DNA of 40,393 nt, from the NCBI GenBank assembly GCA_903844155.1, contig CAIMSU010000153.1, positions 1 through 40,393 of the forward strand, given 5' to 3'. The stretch comes from an uncultured Pseudomonadota bacterium (GTDB lineage Bacteria > Myxococcota_A > UBA796 > SXON01). A program made the position numbers and the translations under genes. Each line of letters opens with the position of its first letter. The stretch's first letter is position 1. The notes below the pieces were generated by a model. The model was not told where the DNA came from, ran no database searches, and saw only the letters and a program-made list of their open reading frames with translations. Below, piece after piece: positions 1 through 8,700 of the stretch.

Positions 1-342
1 AGTACCGAATTGCCGCGACTTTGCGCGGGCGCGAGCGCCGGAGTACCGGCGGGCGCCCGCGCAAAGGTCCGGGCCGGCCGCTCGATTTGGTCTGAGGTGT
101 GGTTCCGGGGGCCATTGCGAGCGCAAGCGCCTGCCCCCCTCCGCCGCGCGGGGCGCGGCTACCCCCCGGGCCGGGCCCTAACGGCAATTCGGAGTACCGA
201 ATTGCCGCGACTTTGCGCGGGCGCGAGCGCCGGAGTACCGGCGGGCGCCCGCGCAAAGGTCCGGGCCGGCCGCTCGATTTGGTCTGAGGTGTGGTTCGGG
301 GGGCCATTGCGAGCGCAAGCGCCTGCCCCCCTCCGCCGCGCG
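1..342. repeat. 192-bp tandem repeat with palindromes, two copies
   Basis: Bases 1-150 recur at 193-342 with a single mismatch (106 versus 298). The 42 bp at 151-192 separate them, giving a 192-bp period. The left copy starts at the window edge, so the array probably continues outside. Each unit carries a GC-rich hairpin (arms 20-41 and 46-65; 212-233 and 238-257) around a central AGTA. The same AGTA forms the loop of a second palindrome at the unit junction (182-207). A degenerate piece of the unit, matching 101-118, recurs at 351-368. No convincing gene lies here; the open frames read through the repeat and have low-complexity Ala/Arg/Gly/Pro composition. Whether this is a tandem array, a MITE-like element or a palindromic intergenic repeat cannot be decided from this window. 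Confidence 0.85.
182..207. repeat. Perfect 11-bp inverted repeat around AGTA
   Basis: Arms CGGCAATTCGG (182-192) and CCGAATTGCCG (197-207) are exact reverse complements around the tetranucleotide AGTA. The site sits at the junction of two copies of the 192-bp unit. The truncated copy at 1-15 shows the loop and right arm of the same palindrome at the window edge. It could be a protein-binding site, a recombination site or a cruciform. Confidence 0.8.
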
Positions 343-377
343 GTGAAGGTGGCTCCGGGGGCCATTGCTGGCGCGTG

Positions 378-434
378 ACAACGCTCATCCCGCATTTCGT
401 ATCACGCTGATACGAAACGCGGGATGAGCATTGT
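378..434. other. Long imperfect hairpin over a stop codon
   Basis: Arms 383-404 and 408-429 pair over 22 bp with one mismatch around a 3-nt CGC loop. Four further pairs (378-381 with 431-434) extend it past one mismatch. It covers the last codons and stop of the small minus-strand ORF at 402-548. Neither side has a clear T-tract, so it is not a classical intrinsic terminator, although it could still end transcription or protect an mRNA 3' end. It separates the repeat array from the first genes. Confidence 0.6.
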
Positions 435-548
435 AACGATCCCCAACCCCGTGGTGAACAGGGTCAGCGTGATCAGCACGGCGATCGCTGCGCCGCAGCC
501 CGATTTTCGGGGCTTCATCCGCTTCCGGAGCCAGTCCGCGTCGTTCAC
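402..548 (-). CDS. Small putative membrane protein, 48 aa
   Basis: A GTG start at 548 overlaps the stop codon of the upstream double thioredoxin-fold gene by 4 nt (GTGA), the same coupling seen at many true junctions in this window. The product has a basic N-terminus (WLRKRMKPRK) and one strong hydrophobic segment at about residues 19-43, ending in PRFVSA, so a single-pass inner-membrane protein is likely. I recognise no family. The 3' end lies inside the hairpin at 378-434. The main doubt is its size; the overlap and clean membrane segment argue for a real gene. Confidence 0.45.
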   Translation of the reverse strand: MNDADWLRKRMKPRKSGCGAAIAVLITLTLFTTGLGIVTMLIPRFVSA

Positions 549-1828
549 GCGTTGCCCGCGAGCGGTCCGGTGTTGAACGGGTCGTCCATCGCGCCCGGTG
601 CGAGCCAGCCCGTGAGCACGTCTTCGAGCTGGCCGATGCGGTCCGAGCCCCAGAAACGCAGGATCCTGCCTTCGCCGTACCCCGACGGCCAGCGCACGAT
701 GAACGTCGGCGTGCCGAAAACGCCCGTCCCCACGGCCTCCGCCGTCGCAGCGGTCAGCGCGTCCCGCTGCCCAGCCGCGGCCTCCGGATCGCCGCCGAGG
801 CCGACCAGCACGCGCGGATCGGCGATGTCCAGCCCGTCGACCCACGCCGCCCGGAAGACGCGCTCCATGAACCCCCACGGCTCCGGGTGCGCGAGCGTGC
901 ACCGCAACGCCAGGACCGTCCGCAACGGGAAGTGCGGCGAGAACCGGAACCCCTCCGATCCCCGGGCCCCCGCAGCCTGGAGCATCAGGTCGCGCAGGTA
1001 CCACCGCCGTTTTGCGTCGGAGAACGCAAACAGCGGGACATCGGCCTGGCCGAAGGCGCGGAACACGGCGCCCAACAAAAACGGCCGCAAGCATAGCTTT
1101 GCGCCCGTTCGTTCCGCGAGCGCCCGGACCTGCGTGCTGGCGAGGAACGCGAACGGCGAGCTGTAGTCGAACCAGAAGTCGACGCTCGCATCGCTGGGCG
1201 GGTCGAGCGGGAGACGGGCCGGCGGAGGGGAGCCGCCAAGTGCCGCTTCGACCGCGTCCAGGCGGTCATGCCCCCAGTAGAAACCCCCGTCCTCGGCCGG
1301 GGAAACGACGAAGGCTGGCGCTCCGAACACGCCGATGGCGATGGCCTCGTCGGTCTGCCCGCGGAGCTCGTGGCGTTCAGCTTCGAGGTCAAGATCGAGA
1401 AAGCCGTGGGCGCTCGCGATCGCGCGCACGCAGGCTTCGTCCTCGATCGGGGCATTCTCCGCCCAGTAGGCGCGAAAGAAAGCGTGGATCAGCGGCCGGT
1501 GGTCGGGTCCGCCCGAGCGTTGGCGTCTTGCGGCGGCGAGCGTCGCGCGCAGCGCGTGGACGGTGCGACGCGGGTGCTCCATCGGGAACGAGAGCGGCAG
1601 CCCCGCGCGGACCAGCGCCCGCTGCTGATCGTGGAGGAGGTGGAGCGCCTTTTGCGGAGAGAGCGTCGTCGCGAGGTTCTGCGACGTGCCGACGGCGCGG
1701 AACACGCCGCCAAGCAGGAAAGGTCGGTAGCGGAGCGTCGCGCCGGTGCGCTCAGCGACCCCTTCGACGAGGCCGGAGGCGGCGTAGGCGTAGGGGCAGG
1801 AGTAGTCGAACCAGAAGTCGAGGACCAT
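545..1828 (-). CDS. Tandem HCCA isomerase / GST-kappa-like (DsbA-fold) fusion
   Basis: This 427-aa protein carries two copies of the DsbA-like fold of 2-hydroxychromene-2-carboxylate isomerases and kappa-class glutathione transferases. Each half begins with a family-like strand (DFWFDYSCPYAY near residue 4; DFWFDYSSPFAF near residue 223) and ends with the cis-proline region (GVFGAPAFVV; GVFGTPTFIV). Family members are normally single ~200-aa domains, so this is an internal duplication and fusion. The first copy has Ser-Cys and the second Ser-Ser at the active-site position, where the family uses Ser. The likely role is glutathione-dependent isomerase or oxidoreductase work in the cytoplasm; no signal peptide is seen. 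ATG 1828 was chosen because the family strand starts directly after it. The substrate is unknown. Confidence 0.8.
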   Translation of the reverse strand: MVLDFWFDYSCPYAYAASGLVEGVAERTGATLRYRPFLLGGVFRAVGTSQNLATTLSPQKALHLLHDQQRALVRAGLPLSFPMEHPRRTVHALRATLAAARRQRSGGPDHRPLIHAFFRAYWAENAPIEDEACVRAIASAHGFLDLDLEAERHELRGQTDEAIAIGVFGAPAFVVSPAEDGGFYWGHDRLDAVEAALGGSPPPARLPLDPPSDASVDFWFDYSSPFAFLASTQVRALAERTGAKLCLRPFLLGAVFRAFGQADVPLFAFSDAKRRWYLRDLMLQAAGARGSEGFRFSPHFPLRTVLALRCTLAHPEPWGFMERVFRAAWVDGLDIADPRVLVGLGGDPEAAAGQRDALTAATAEAVGTGVFGTPTFIVRWPSGYGEGRILRFWGSDRIGQLEDVLTGWLAPGAMDDPFNTGPLAGNA

Positions 1829-1902
1829 TCGGCGGCCTAACCACCCCGGGTGTGACGGAAGAAGACGGCGTTTGGGAGGGGGGCCGACGATACTGGTGTG
1901 CG

Positions 1903-2859
1903 ATGAAGAGCGTCCTGCCCCTGATGTTCCTCGGCACCGTCGCCCTCTCGGCAGGCGGCGGCGTGTGGTGGGCGTATGGCGTGGGAACGTCGGTCCAGGC
2001 AACGGCGGCCGCGTCCGCGCTCGCGGCGCCTTCGGGATGCCCAAAGTTCACGACGCACGACCTTGGCCGCGTGAACGCGCCTGAGCTCCGCGAGGCGTCC
2101 GGGATCGTCGCGAGCCGACGGAACCCTGGCCTGCTCTGGGTCCACAACGACGGTGGCCACGGCCTGCTCTACGCGATCGACGAGCACGCCCAGCTCGTTG
2201 AAACGTTCCGGCTGACCGGCGTGCAGATGACCGACTGGGAGGACATCGCCGTCGGCCCCGGTCCCGACGCTGGCGTGGCGTACCTGTACGTCGGCGACAT
2301 CGGCGACAACAACGACGATCGCGTCTCCGCCGCCGTCTACCGCGTCCCGGAGCCCGTGGTCACGCCGTCCCTGGCGTCCGTGACCACCAGCCTCCCCGGC
2401 GCCGTCGCCCTCCCGTTCACCTACGCGGACAAGGCGCACAACGCCGAGACGCTGCTGCTCGATCCCGCTACCGCCGACCTCTACGTCGTGACCAAGCGCG
2501 GCAAGCACCCATCAGGCGTCTACGCGGATCCGGCCCCCCAGTCGACGACGACGATGGACCTCGCGGAGGTGGACGAGCTGGCGTTCGGAACCGGGATGCT
2601 CGCGGGCAGCAACAGGGCCACGGGCGGTGACATCTCGCCAGACGGCCAGTCCATCCTGTTGCGGACGTACAGCAACGCCTTCCTGTGGAAGCGGGCGGGC
2701 AGGTCTGTGGCGGCGACGCTGGCCGGGGACCCATGCCCTGTGGCGTTGGCGCAAGAGCCCCAGGGGGAGGGGATCGGGTTTTCGGCAGATGGAAAATCGT
2801 ATTTCTCAATCAGCGAGGGCATTTCACCGACGTTGTACCGGTATGATCCCGTGCCGTGA
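1903..2859 (+). CDS. Secreted propeller-like protein
   Basis: A 318-aa product beginning with a signal peptide (MKSVLPLMFLGTVALSAGGG). The mature part has beta-propeller-type features: GLLWVHNDGGHGLLYAID, a DWEDIAVGP element, YLYVGDIGDNNDDR, AETLLLDPATADLYVVTKR and GEGIGFSADGKSYFSISEG. Together these suggest repeated blades with Asp-rich turns. I infer an exported protein, perhaps a phytase-like or esterase-like propeller, but no catalytic motif is certain. Upstream (1829-1902) is the divergent promoter region shared with the isomerase fusion. ATG 1903 gives a clean signal peptide; a G-rich stretch at 1875-1883 is a poorly spaced Shine-Dalgarno. It converges on the M56 protease gene, 21 nt away, with a short CGGGC/GCCCG hairpin (2860-2872) between them. 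Confidence 0.75.
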   Translation: MKSVLPLMFLGTVALSAGGGVWWAYGVGTSVQATAAASALAAPSGCPKFTTHDLGRVNAPELREASGIVASRRNPGLLWVHNDGGHGLLYAIDEHAQLVETFRLTGVQMTDWEDIAVGPGPDAGVAYLYVGDIGDNNDDRVSAAVYRVPEPVVTPSLASVTTSLPGAVALPFTYADKAHNAETLLLDPATADLYVVTKRGKHPSGVYADPAPQSTTTMDLAEVDELAFGTGMLAGSNRATGGDISPDGQSILLRTYSNAFLWKRAGRSVAATLAGDPCPVALAQEPQGEGIGFSADGKSYFSISEGISPTLYRYDPVP

Positions 2860-2880
2860 CGGGCGCTGCCCGGTGGTGGA

Positions 2881-3762
2881 CTACCGCGCCACGTTGCTCG
2901 CCAGCGTCGGCCGCGACCCCTCGCCGAGCCTGAGAAGCCCGCCAACGAGCTCCTCGCCCGTCACCACCCCGAGCGCCAGAGCGACCAGGACCAGCATTGC
3001 GAAGGGGCCGGCGACGCGACGGGTTGCCGAGACCGGCGCGAGGCCAGCGAGGAGCCGGGCGACGCGCTCCCGGAGCAACGCGCTCTCACCCGCGAGCAAC
3101 GCCGCGATCGTCGGAGCGCCGTCGGTCGGGAGGAAGCTACACCCCAGCCGGGCGACACGGATGATCGCCGCGGCCAGGTCCGGCCCGGCGACGCCGGCCT
3201 CACGCGCCTCCTCGTCCCGAGCGAGCTCGAGGGCCATGCGCCAGGTGGCGAGGCGGTCACGCGCACCCGGGAGCCCGAGCTGCAGGTCCGTGACCAACCC
3301 GGCGAGCCAGATGCGGAGCGGATCATGGTGGACAACGTGCGCCTGCTCGTGCGCCAGCGCAGCCGCACGCTCATGGGGCGCGAGCGCGGCGTCCGCCCGG
3401 GGCTCCACGTGGATCGTCGGATGGAGCAGGCCGACGACGCCCACGGCCGGTCGACCGCCCTCCCGCGCGCTCGCCCAGGCGCGCCAGGCAGACCTCAGCA
3501 CGATGCAAACGCCCACCCCGCTGATCACCCGCCCGTCCACCGGCAGCCCCTCCGCCGTGTTCGGCTCCTGCAACGCCCACCCGAGCAGGTAGCCGAACAC
3601 CAGGGCCGAAGGCGACACCGGAAGCCAGAGCCGCCTCCAGGCCGCGCGCTCGAATGCCCGGCCCGATGCCAACGGCGCCACCTGGCCCGTGAACAAACCG
3701 GTGAGCACCGGCAGCGTTGCCGCCGTCAGCGACAGCGCCGTCAGCAGCCGCTCACGCTCCAT
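2881..3762 (-). CDS. BlaR1/MecR1-like M56 metalloprotease without sensor domain
   Basis: A 293-aa integral membrane protein of the M56 family. The zinc site is HEQAH at about residues 137-141, inside the typical ALAHEQAHVVHHDPLRIW context. Hydrophobic segments near the N-terminus (about 8-28 and 48-70), around 85-100, and near residue 260 suggest a four-helix membrane protein with the protease loop on the cytoplasmic side. In the family the protease cleaves its partner repressor when a signal is sensed. The C-terminal penicillin-binding sensor of BlaR1 is absent, as in many short M56 proteins, so the signal is unknown. ATG 3762 overlaps the blaI-like stop by 11 nt, showing one operon with the repressor. 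Confidence 0.85.
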   Translation of the reverse strand: MERERLLTALSLTAATLPVLTGLFTGQVAPLASGRAFERAAWRRLWLPVSPSALVFGYLLGWALQEPNTAEGLPVDGRVISGVGVCIVLRSAWRAWASAREGGRPAVGVVGLLHPTIHVEPRADAALAPHERAAALAHEQAHVVHHDPLRIWLAGLVTDLQLGLPGARDRLATWRMALELARDEEAREAGVAGPDLAAAIIRVARLGCSFLPTDGAPTIAALLAGESALLRERVARLLAGLAPVSATRRVAGPFAMLVLVALALGVVTGEELVGGLLRLGEGSRPTLASNVAR

Positions 3763-4135
3763 TGGGGCGACCACGACGCGCGGCGACCTCCCGATCCAGC
3801 TCGTCCAGCAGCCCGGGGTCGATCTCGTACAGCGCATCCACGAGCGCTGCGACCGAAGCCTGCGGCTTTGGGCCGAGCAGGCGCTCCAACGCCGCCCCGG
3901 CGCGGCTCCGCTCAACCTCCGCCCGCTGCCCGACTGCCTCGTAGAGGTACCCGCGCCCATCCCGCGCCCGCCGCAACGATCCCTTGGCATGAAGGCGCTC
4001 AATCACCGTGCCAATCGTGGTGTACGCCAGCCCGCGCGCGACACCGACGCGCTCGTGCACCTGGCGCACGGTCGCCGGGCCGAGGTCGAAGAGCGCGCGC
4101 ATCACTTCGATCTGGAGATCGGGAGGGGAGTCCAT
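3752..4135 (-). CDS. blaI: BlaI/MecI-family transcriptional repressor
   Basis: A 127-aa protein with the BlaI/MecI layout. A winged helix occupies about residues 1-75 (LQIEVMRALFDLGPATVRQV, then the recognition-helix region AYTTIGTVIERLHAKGSL and the wing RDGRGYLYEAV). A C-terminal helical dimerisation region contains the usual protease-sensitive stretch. It pairs with the overlapping M56 protease gene, so the two form a derepression switch. The gene is divergent from the glucosaminidase gene at 4209, and a TTGAC-AC-GTCAA dyad lies in the shared region, consistent with autoregulation and control of the cell-wall enzyme. The symbol names the family only; no beta-lactamase gene is present in the window. 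Confidence 0.88.
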   Translation of the reverse strand: MDSPPDLQIEVMRALFDLGPATVRQVHERVGVARGLAYTTIGTVIERLHAKGSLRRARDGRGYLYEAVGQRAEVERSRAGAALERLLGPKPQASVAALVDALYEIDPGLLDELDREVAARRGRPNGA

Positions 4136-4176
4136 GCAGGGAGCTTAGCCGGGTTTTCGCGTGGCGGGGTGGGCTC

Positions 4177-4188
4177 TTGACACGTCAA
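4177..4188. promoter_or_regulatory. Candidate BlaI operator dyad
   Basis: TTGAC (4177-4181) and GTCAA (4184-4188) are exact inverted repeats separated by AC, lying in the 73-bp region between the divergent repressor and glucosaminidase genes. BlaI-type repressors bind short dyads in such regions. The left half also resembles a -35 hexamer (TTGACA), but I found no good -10 box at 16-18 nt in either direction. Confidence 0.4.
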
Positions 4189-4208
4189 CATAAATGCAGG
4201 TTTCACCG

Positions 4209-5342
4209 ATGTTGTTAGCTGGGCGGGCTCTACTGGAGGAGCTGCTGGAACGCCTCGGACTGCTCGCAACGTTGGCCTGTGCCGTCGCGCTCGCGCTCAG
4301 CGCGATGGGCGCGGCGTCGGGCGGCGGTCCCCGTTCGGGAGCGACCCTGGCCAGCCTCGTCCTTCCAGCCGCGGAGGCCTCGGACAGTTGGATGGACGCG
4401 GGGGCCGGGGGTGCGGTAGGCGCACACGCGGCGCTGGCGAAAGTGCCCCCCAGCCCGGTGCTGACGGTCGCAAGCTTTTCCGACGGGACGCCGGCGGGTC
4501 GGGCGCTTCAGATCGTGTCCGAAGGGGGCGTCGCGGTCAACCGCGCGATCGCGGACGGCGACGCGATGACCGCACGCGTCCTCGTCGACCAGCTCCTTGG
4601 CTCGCTCCACGCCAGCGTGGCCGCCGGAACGATTGGCCGTACCGACGCCGCCCCGGTCGCTGCACAGCTCTGCAGCTTGCGCGCGGAGACGGTCTGGGCC
4701 CTCGGGGCGCCCCCACGCGGCTGGCAGGGGAGCTTCCTGCGGCGCACGGCAGCCGCCGCCACGCTCGGGGACTGGCAATGGGGCGTGCCGGCCGCCATCA
4801 CGCTCGCCCAGGCCGTGCTGGAGAGTGATTGGGGGCGATCGGCGCCCGGTCACAACCTGTTCGGGCTCAAGGGCGCGGGACCTGCGGGCTCCACGGTCCG
4901 GCGCGTGGTCGAGTTCCGCCACGGCCGCAGCATGACGCGCCTCGACCCCTTCCGCGCCTACGACGACGAAGCGGAGGCCCTCGCCGACCACGCCCGCATC
5001 CTCGGCACGTCGAACGCGTACGCGCCGGCGCGGCTCGCTGGCGACGACGACGCTGCCTTTGCGCGAGCCCTCGTCGGCACCTACGCCTCCGACCCGCGCT
5101 ACGCGGGCAAGCTCTCGAACCTCGTCACCGTCCTCCGCCTCGATCGCTTTGACTGGCGCGCGAGCGACGGCGGCGTCGCTCCCTCGGAGACCTCGTCGCC
5201 CGTCTCCGAGGCCGATCCCGCGGGGATCGGCGCGGTCACCACGATCGACGCGACCTGGGTCACTGCGGCCGGCCCGGACCTTTGCGACGGCGCCCGGCCG
5301 TCCTCGGCCGCTTGCGGCGGAGCAAACGTGCTCGACCGGTGA
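4209..5342 (+). CDS. Secreted endo-beta-N-acetylglucosaminidase
   Basis: A 377-aa exported or membrane-anchored murein hydrolase of the FlgJ/Atl glucosaminidase family. The N-terminus has a hydrophobic segment (LLATLACAVALALSAMGAA). The catalytic domain spans about residues 165-315 and shows the diagnostic AITLAQAVLESDWGRSAPG-HNLFGLKG, with the presumed catalytic Glu at about residue 205. It also has FRAYDDEAEALADHARIL, typical of the domain's second half. A ~110-residue Ala-rich linker precedes it and a Ser/Pro/Ala-rich tail follows. It should cleave glycan strands of peptidoglycan in the periplasm. ATG 4209 was chosen for an AGG eight nt upstream; an in-frame ATG at 4194 has no ribosome site. 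Its divergence from blaI/M56 suggests it is part of that regulon. Confidence 0.85.
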   Translation: MLLAGRALLEELLERLGLLATLACAVALALSAMGAASGGGPRSGATLASLVLPAAEASDSWMDAGAGGAVGAHAALAKVPPSPVLTVASFSDGTPAGRALQIVSEGGVAVNRAIADGDAMTARVLVDQLLGSLHASVAAGTIGRTDAAPVAAQLCSLRAETVWALGAPPRGWQGSFLRRTAAAATLGDWQWGVPAAITLAQAVLESDWGRSAPGHNLFGLKGAGPAGSTVRRVVEFRHGRSMTRLDPFRAYDDEAEALADHARILGTSNAYAPARLAGDDDAAFARALVGTYASDPRYAGKLSNLVTVLRLDRFDWRASDGGVAPSETSSPVSEADPAGIGAVTTIDATWVTAAGPDLCDGARPSSAACGGANVLDR

Positions 5343-5359
5343 CCATCCCACGAGGTTTC

Positions 5360-5731
5360 ATGATAATCCCACTCATGGTCCCCGTCGTCACCCCCGCCGC
5401 TCCGCCCGCGTACCTCGACTGGCTCACCGAGGTCTTCGAGGAAGCCCAGGTCCCGCAGGACGACACCTCGCGCTGCTACCTGGACGTCGCCCTGCGCCGC
5501 ATCGCAAAGTGCCCCACGGGAACGGAGGAACAGGTGTACCGCGCGCTTCGGGACCGGTGGCTCCGCCACGGCGCCCCGGGACGTCAACTCCTCGCCGGCT
5601 TGCTGCGCGATGAGGTCTTTTCGCGCCGCGATTCGCCGCTACGCCCGACCGAGGGCAATGCGTACTACACGAACGCGTACGAGCCCGCCACGGTCCTTCC
5701 CCACGTCGGACCCGCGCGCGGGCAGGCCTAG
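5360..5731 (+). CDS. Hypothetical 123-aa protein
   Basis: An open frame 17 nt downstream of the glucosaminidase and 32 nt upstream of smc, same strand. GAGG at 5352-5355 lies just before ATG 5360; an alternative ATG is at 5375. The product is soluble and appears helical (DWLTEVFEEAQVPQDD, CYLDVALRRIAKCPTGTEEQ, VYRALRDRWLRHGAPG), ending in a less ordered segment. I recognise no family. It fills the gap between two real genes in the same direction, and its sequence looks protein-like instead of Arg/Ala/Pro shadow composition, so it is probably real. It may be co-transcribed with either neighbour. Confidence 0.5.
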   Translation: MIIPLMVPVVTPAAPPAYLDWLTEVFEEAQVPQDDTSRCYLDVALRRIAKCPTGTEEQVYRALRDRWLRHGAPGRQLLAGLLRDEVFSRRDSPLRPTEGNAYYTNAYEPATVLPHVGPARGQA

Positions 5732-5763
5732 GGTCGGCGCGCAGCCCCTGCACGGCGGGCACG

Positions 5764-8700
5764 ATGCGCATCCGCAAGCTTGAGCTCCAGGGGTTCAAGT
5801 CGTTCGCCGATCGGGCGATCTTCCACTTTGGCGCTGGTATCTCCGGCGTCGTCGGGCCAAACGGGTGCGGCAAGTCCAACGTCGTCGACGGCGTGAAGTG
5901 GTGCCTTGGCGAGCAGCGCGTCAAGACGCTGCGCGGCGACACGATGGCGGACGTGATCTTCGCGGGGAGCACCGGGCGCGGCAGCGTGAGCTTTGCGGAG
6001 GTCTCCCTCACGTTTGAGGCGGGCGCCGAGCCTTTTCCGGGCATCTGGGAGCGTCACGCGGAGCTGGACGTCAGCCGCCGGCTCTACCGGGATGGGTCCA
6101 GCGAGTACCGGATCAACGCTGAAAAAGTGCGACTTCGCGACGTCAACGAGCTGTTCCTGGACTCGGGCGCCGGAAACCAGCTCTACAGCTTCATCGAGCA
6201 GGGCCGCATCGGCCAGATCGTCGCCGCCCATCCGGAGCAGCGCCGCAGCCTGATCGAGGAGGCCGCGGGCATCTCCCGGTACAAGCAACGCCGGGAGGAG
6301 ACCCTGGAGAAGCTCGCGTCCACCCGCGCGAGCCTCGACCGCGTGGGCGACATCGCGGAGGAGCTGGCGAGGCAGCTACGGGGCGCCGAGCGAGCAGTGG
6401 TGCGGGCGATGAAGGCGCGGGAGGTGACCGCGCGGCTGCGTCAGGAGGAGATCCGGCTGGGTCTCCTGCGCTGCCACGGGTTGATCGCCGAGCGGCGCGC
6501 CCTTGGAGTCGCGGTGCGGGAGGCGACGGCGGCCATGGCGCTGGCGACGAGCTCTCAAGACCGCTCGGAGGCGGAGCTGACCGCGCGACGTGCCGCGTTG
6601 GAGGCTGGAGAAGCGGAGGTCGGCGAGGGGAGGGACGCGCTCGGGAAGGCCGAGGCGGACCGACGCGTGGAGGAGTCGGCGGTCCAATTTCAGGCACGCG
6701 AGGCGACGTCTGTACGGCAGCGCCTGGAGCAGCTTGCCCGGGACGTCGACGGGTTGCGCGCGGAGCGGGATCTGGCGACGGGTGAGGCCGTAGCGGCAAA
6801 ATCGCTCGCGGACGCTGCCGACGGAGCGCTGCCCGGCTTGCGGGGCGTGGCGGCGGCCCTGGGGGAGGATGCGCAGAGCATGGGCCTCGCGGTGAGCCGG
6901 GTTCGGGCGACGCTCGAGGAGGCCCGGGCGGTGGCGGTGGCGTCGTTGGAGGCGGCGGTGCGGGCGCGGGGCGCGAGGGACGGGGTTGCGCTGCGGCTGC
7001 GGGATCTGGACGAGCGTGCCCGGCGGCACGAGCAGCGGGTGGTCGAGGCGCGCAGTCTGCAGGCCCGGCTGGGCGACGAGGTCGCGCGCGTGGAGGCGCA
7101 GGTGGTGGACGCAGACACCCGGGTGAACGCCGCGAAGACGATGCTGCTGGCCCGCGCGGAGGAGCAGACGGTGGCGCAGGCAGGGCGCGACCAGGCCGGC
7201 GCGGGGGTTCGGGAAGCCGAGGCGGTCCTGGCGGCTGCCGCCGAGGCGCTCGCGGAGGTGCAACGCCGGGTTTCCGGGCAGGAGGCGGCGTTGCGGCAGG
7301 CGACGGCGCTGGTACAGGAGCGGTTTGGGACGGTCCGAAAGCGCGAGGAGGCGTGGACCAGCGTCGACCGCGACAGGGCCGCCCTCCTCGCCCGGATCGA
7401 CGCGCTGGACGACGCCCTTCGTCGAAGCACGGACGCGCCCGATGGGCTTCGGAAGGCCCTGGCCGTGCCCGGTGTGTTGGGCCTCCTCGCCCCGCGCCTC
7501 GACGCTGCAGAGGGCCGCGATGTTGTCCTCGCCCGCGCGCTCGACGGGGGGCTCGAGACGGTGCTCGTGCCGGACGTGGCGACGGCCGTTCGCGTGGCGA
7601 CGGTCGCGGCGGGGACCCGGGCGCGGGTGCTGGTGGTGCCCTCGATGGAGGGGTCGCGCGAGGGGCTGGAGGACGTCGGCGGGACCGTGGACGGGCGACG
7701 GGCGCTGGCCGCTCTGGCGCCCTCGGTGGCGGAAGTCGCGACCGTGGCAGACGCGTTCGCGGCGCGGGCCGTGGACCGGGGGCGGACCCGATTCGTCACG
7801 GCAGACGGGGCGGTGCTGCGCGAGGATGGCGTGCTGCTGCTGGGTGTGGGTGTGGCCGGGACGGAGGCCTTTGCCAGAAAGCGCGAGCTGGTGGGCTTGC
7901 GAGAGGGGCTGCTCGGCCTCGAGGCGGTCGTGAAGGCGGCGGCCGAGGCCGTTCGGGCGGCGCGGGCGAGCGTGGTCGCGGCGGAGGCGGCGCGGGCCGA
8001 GGTGACGACGAGCCGGAACGCGGAGGTCGCAGCCGTATCTGAGGCGCAAGCGCAGGTGGATCTGGCGCGGGCGACGGTGCAGGAGCGGGCACGGGCCGTC
8101 GCGCCCGTGGAGGCCTCGGTGCGCGTCGCGGGCGCTGCGGTTGAGGCGGCGCGGGCGGCGTTGCGATCGGCGGAGAGCGTCGCGAGCGAGATCCGCGCGC
8201 GCCTGGAGGCGCGGGTGGGGTCGGTGGCGGAGGCGGTGAGGACGGGAGAGCAGCTTGTGGCGGCCGGGGAGGCGATCCGCGGGGCACGGGCGGCGTTGGA
8301 GGCCGATGAACAGGCAGCCGCGGATGCGATCCGGGTGGCCGAGGAGCGGCAGGGGGCGTCGGAGGAGGCGGTCCGCCTGGCACGGCGGGATCTGGCCGAG
8401 GCAGAGCCGAAGCTGACGGCGTTGCAGGCCGAGATCGCGACGGCGCGCATGGCGGTGGCCGCGGTCCAGGCGACGCTGCAGACCCAGGGCGGGCTCGCAG
8501 ACACAGCGCGGGCGCGGGCCGAGCGGGCAACGGCCCGGATCGGTCAGGCCGGGCAGGAGCAGAGCCGGCTTGAAACGCGGCTCGTCGAGATTGCGGTCGA
8601 GGCAGAAGCAGGCCAGAATCGTCTGCAATCGCTCGGTGAGCGCATCGGCGTCCTCCGCGACGAGCTCGACGCTGGGCGCGCGCGGGTGGTCGATCAGCGC

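Noticed and set aside
10-395. Open frames across the repeat region
   Set aside because: They are duplicated with the 192-bp unit, have no start context and are made of Ala/Arg/Gly/Pro.
2860-2872. CGGGC-GCT-GCCCG as an intrinsic terminator
   Set aside because: Only 5 bp with a 3-nt loop and no T-tract in either direction.
4177-4182. TTGACA as the -35 box of a sigma-70 promoter for the glucosaminidase gene
   Set aside because: No acceptable -10 hexamer 16-18 nt downstream; treated as part of the operator dyad.
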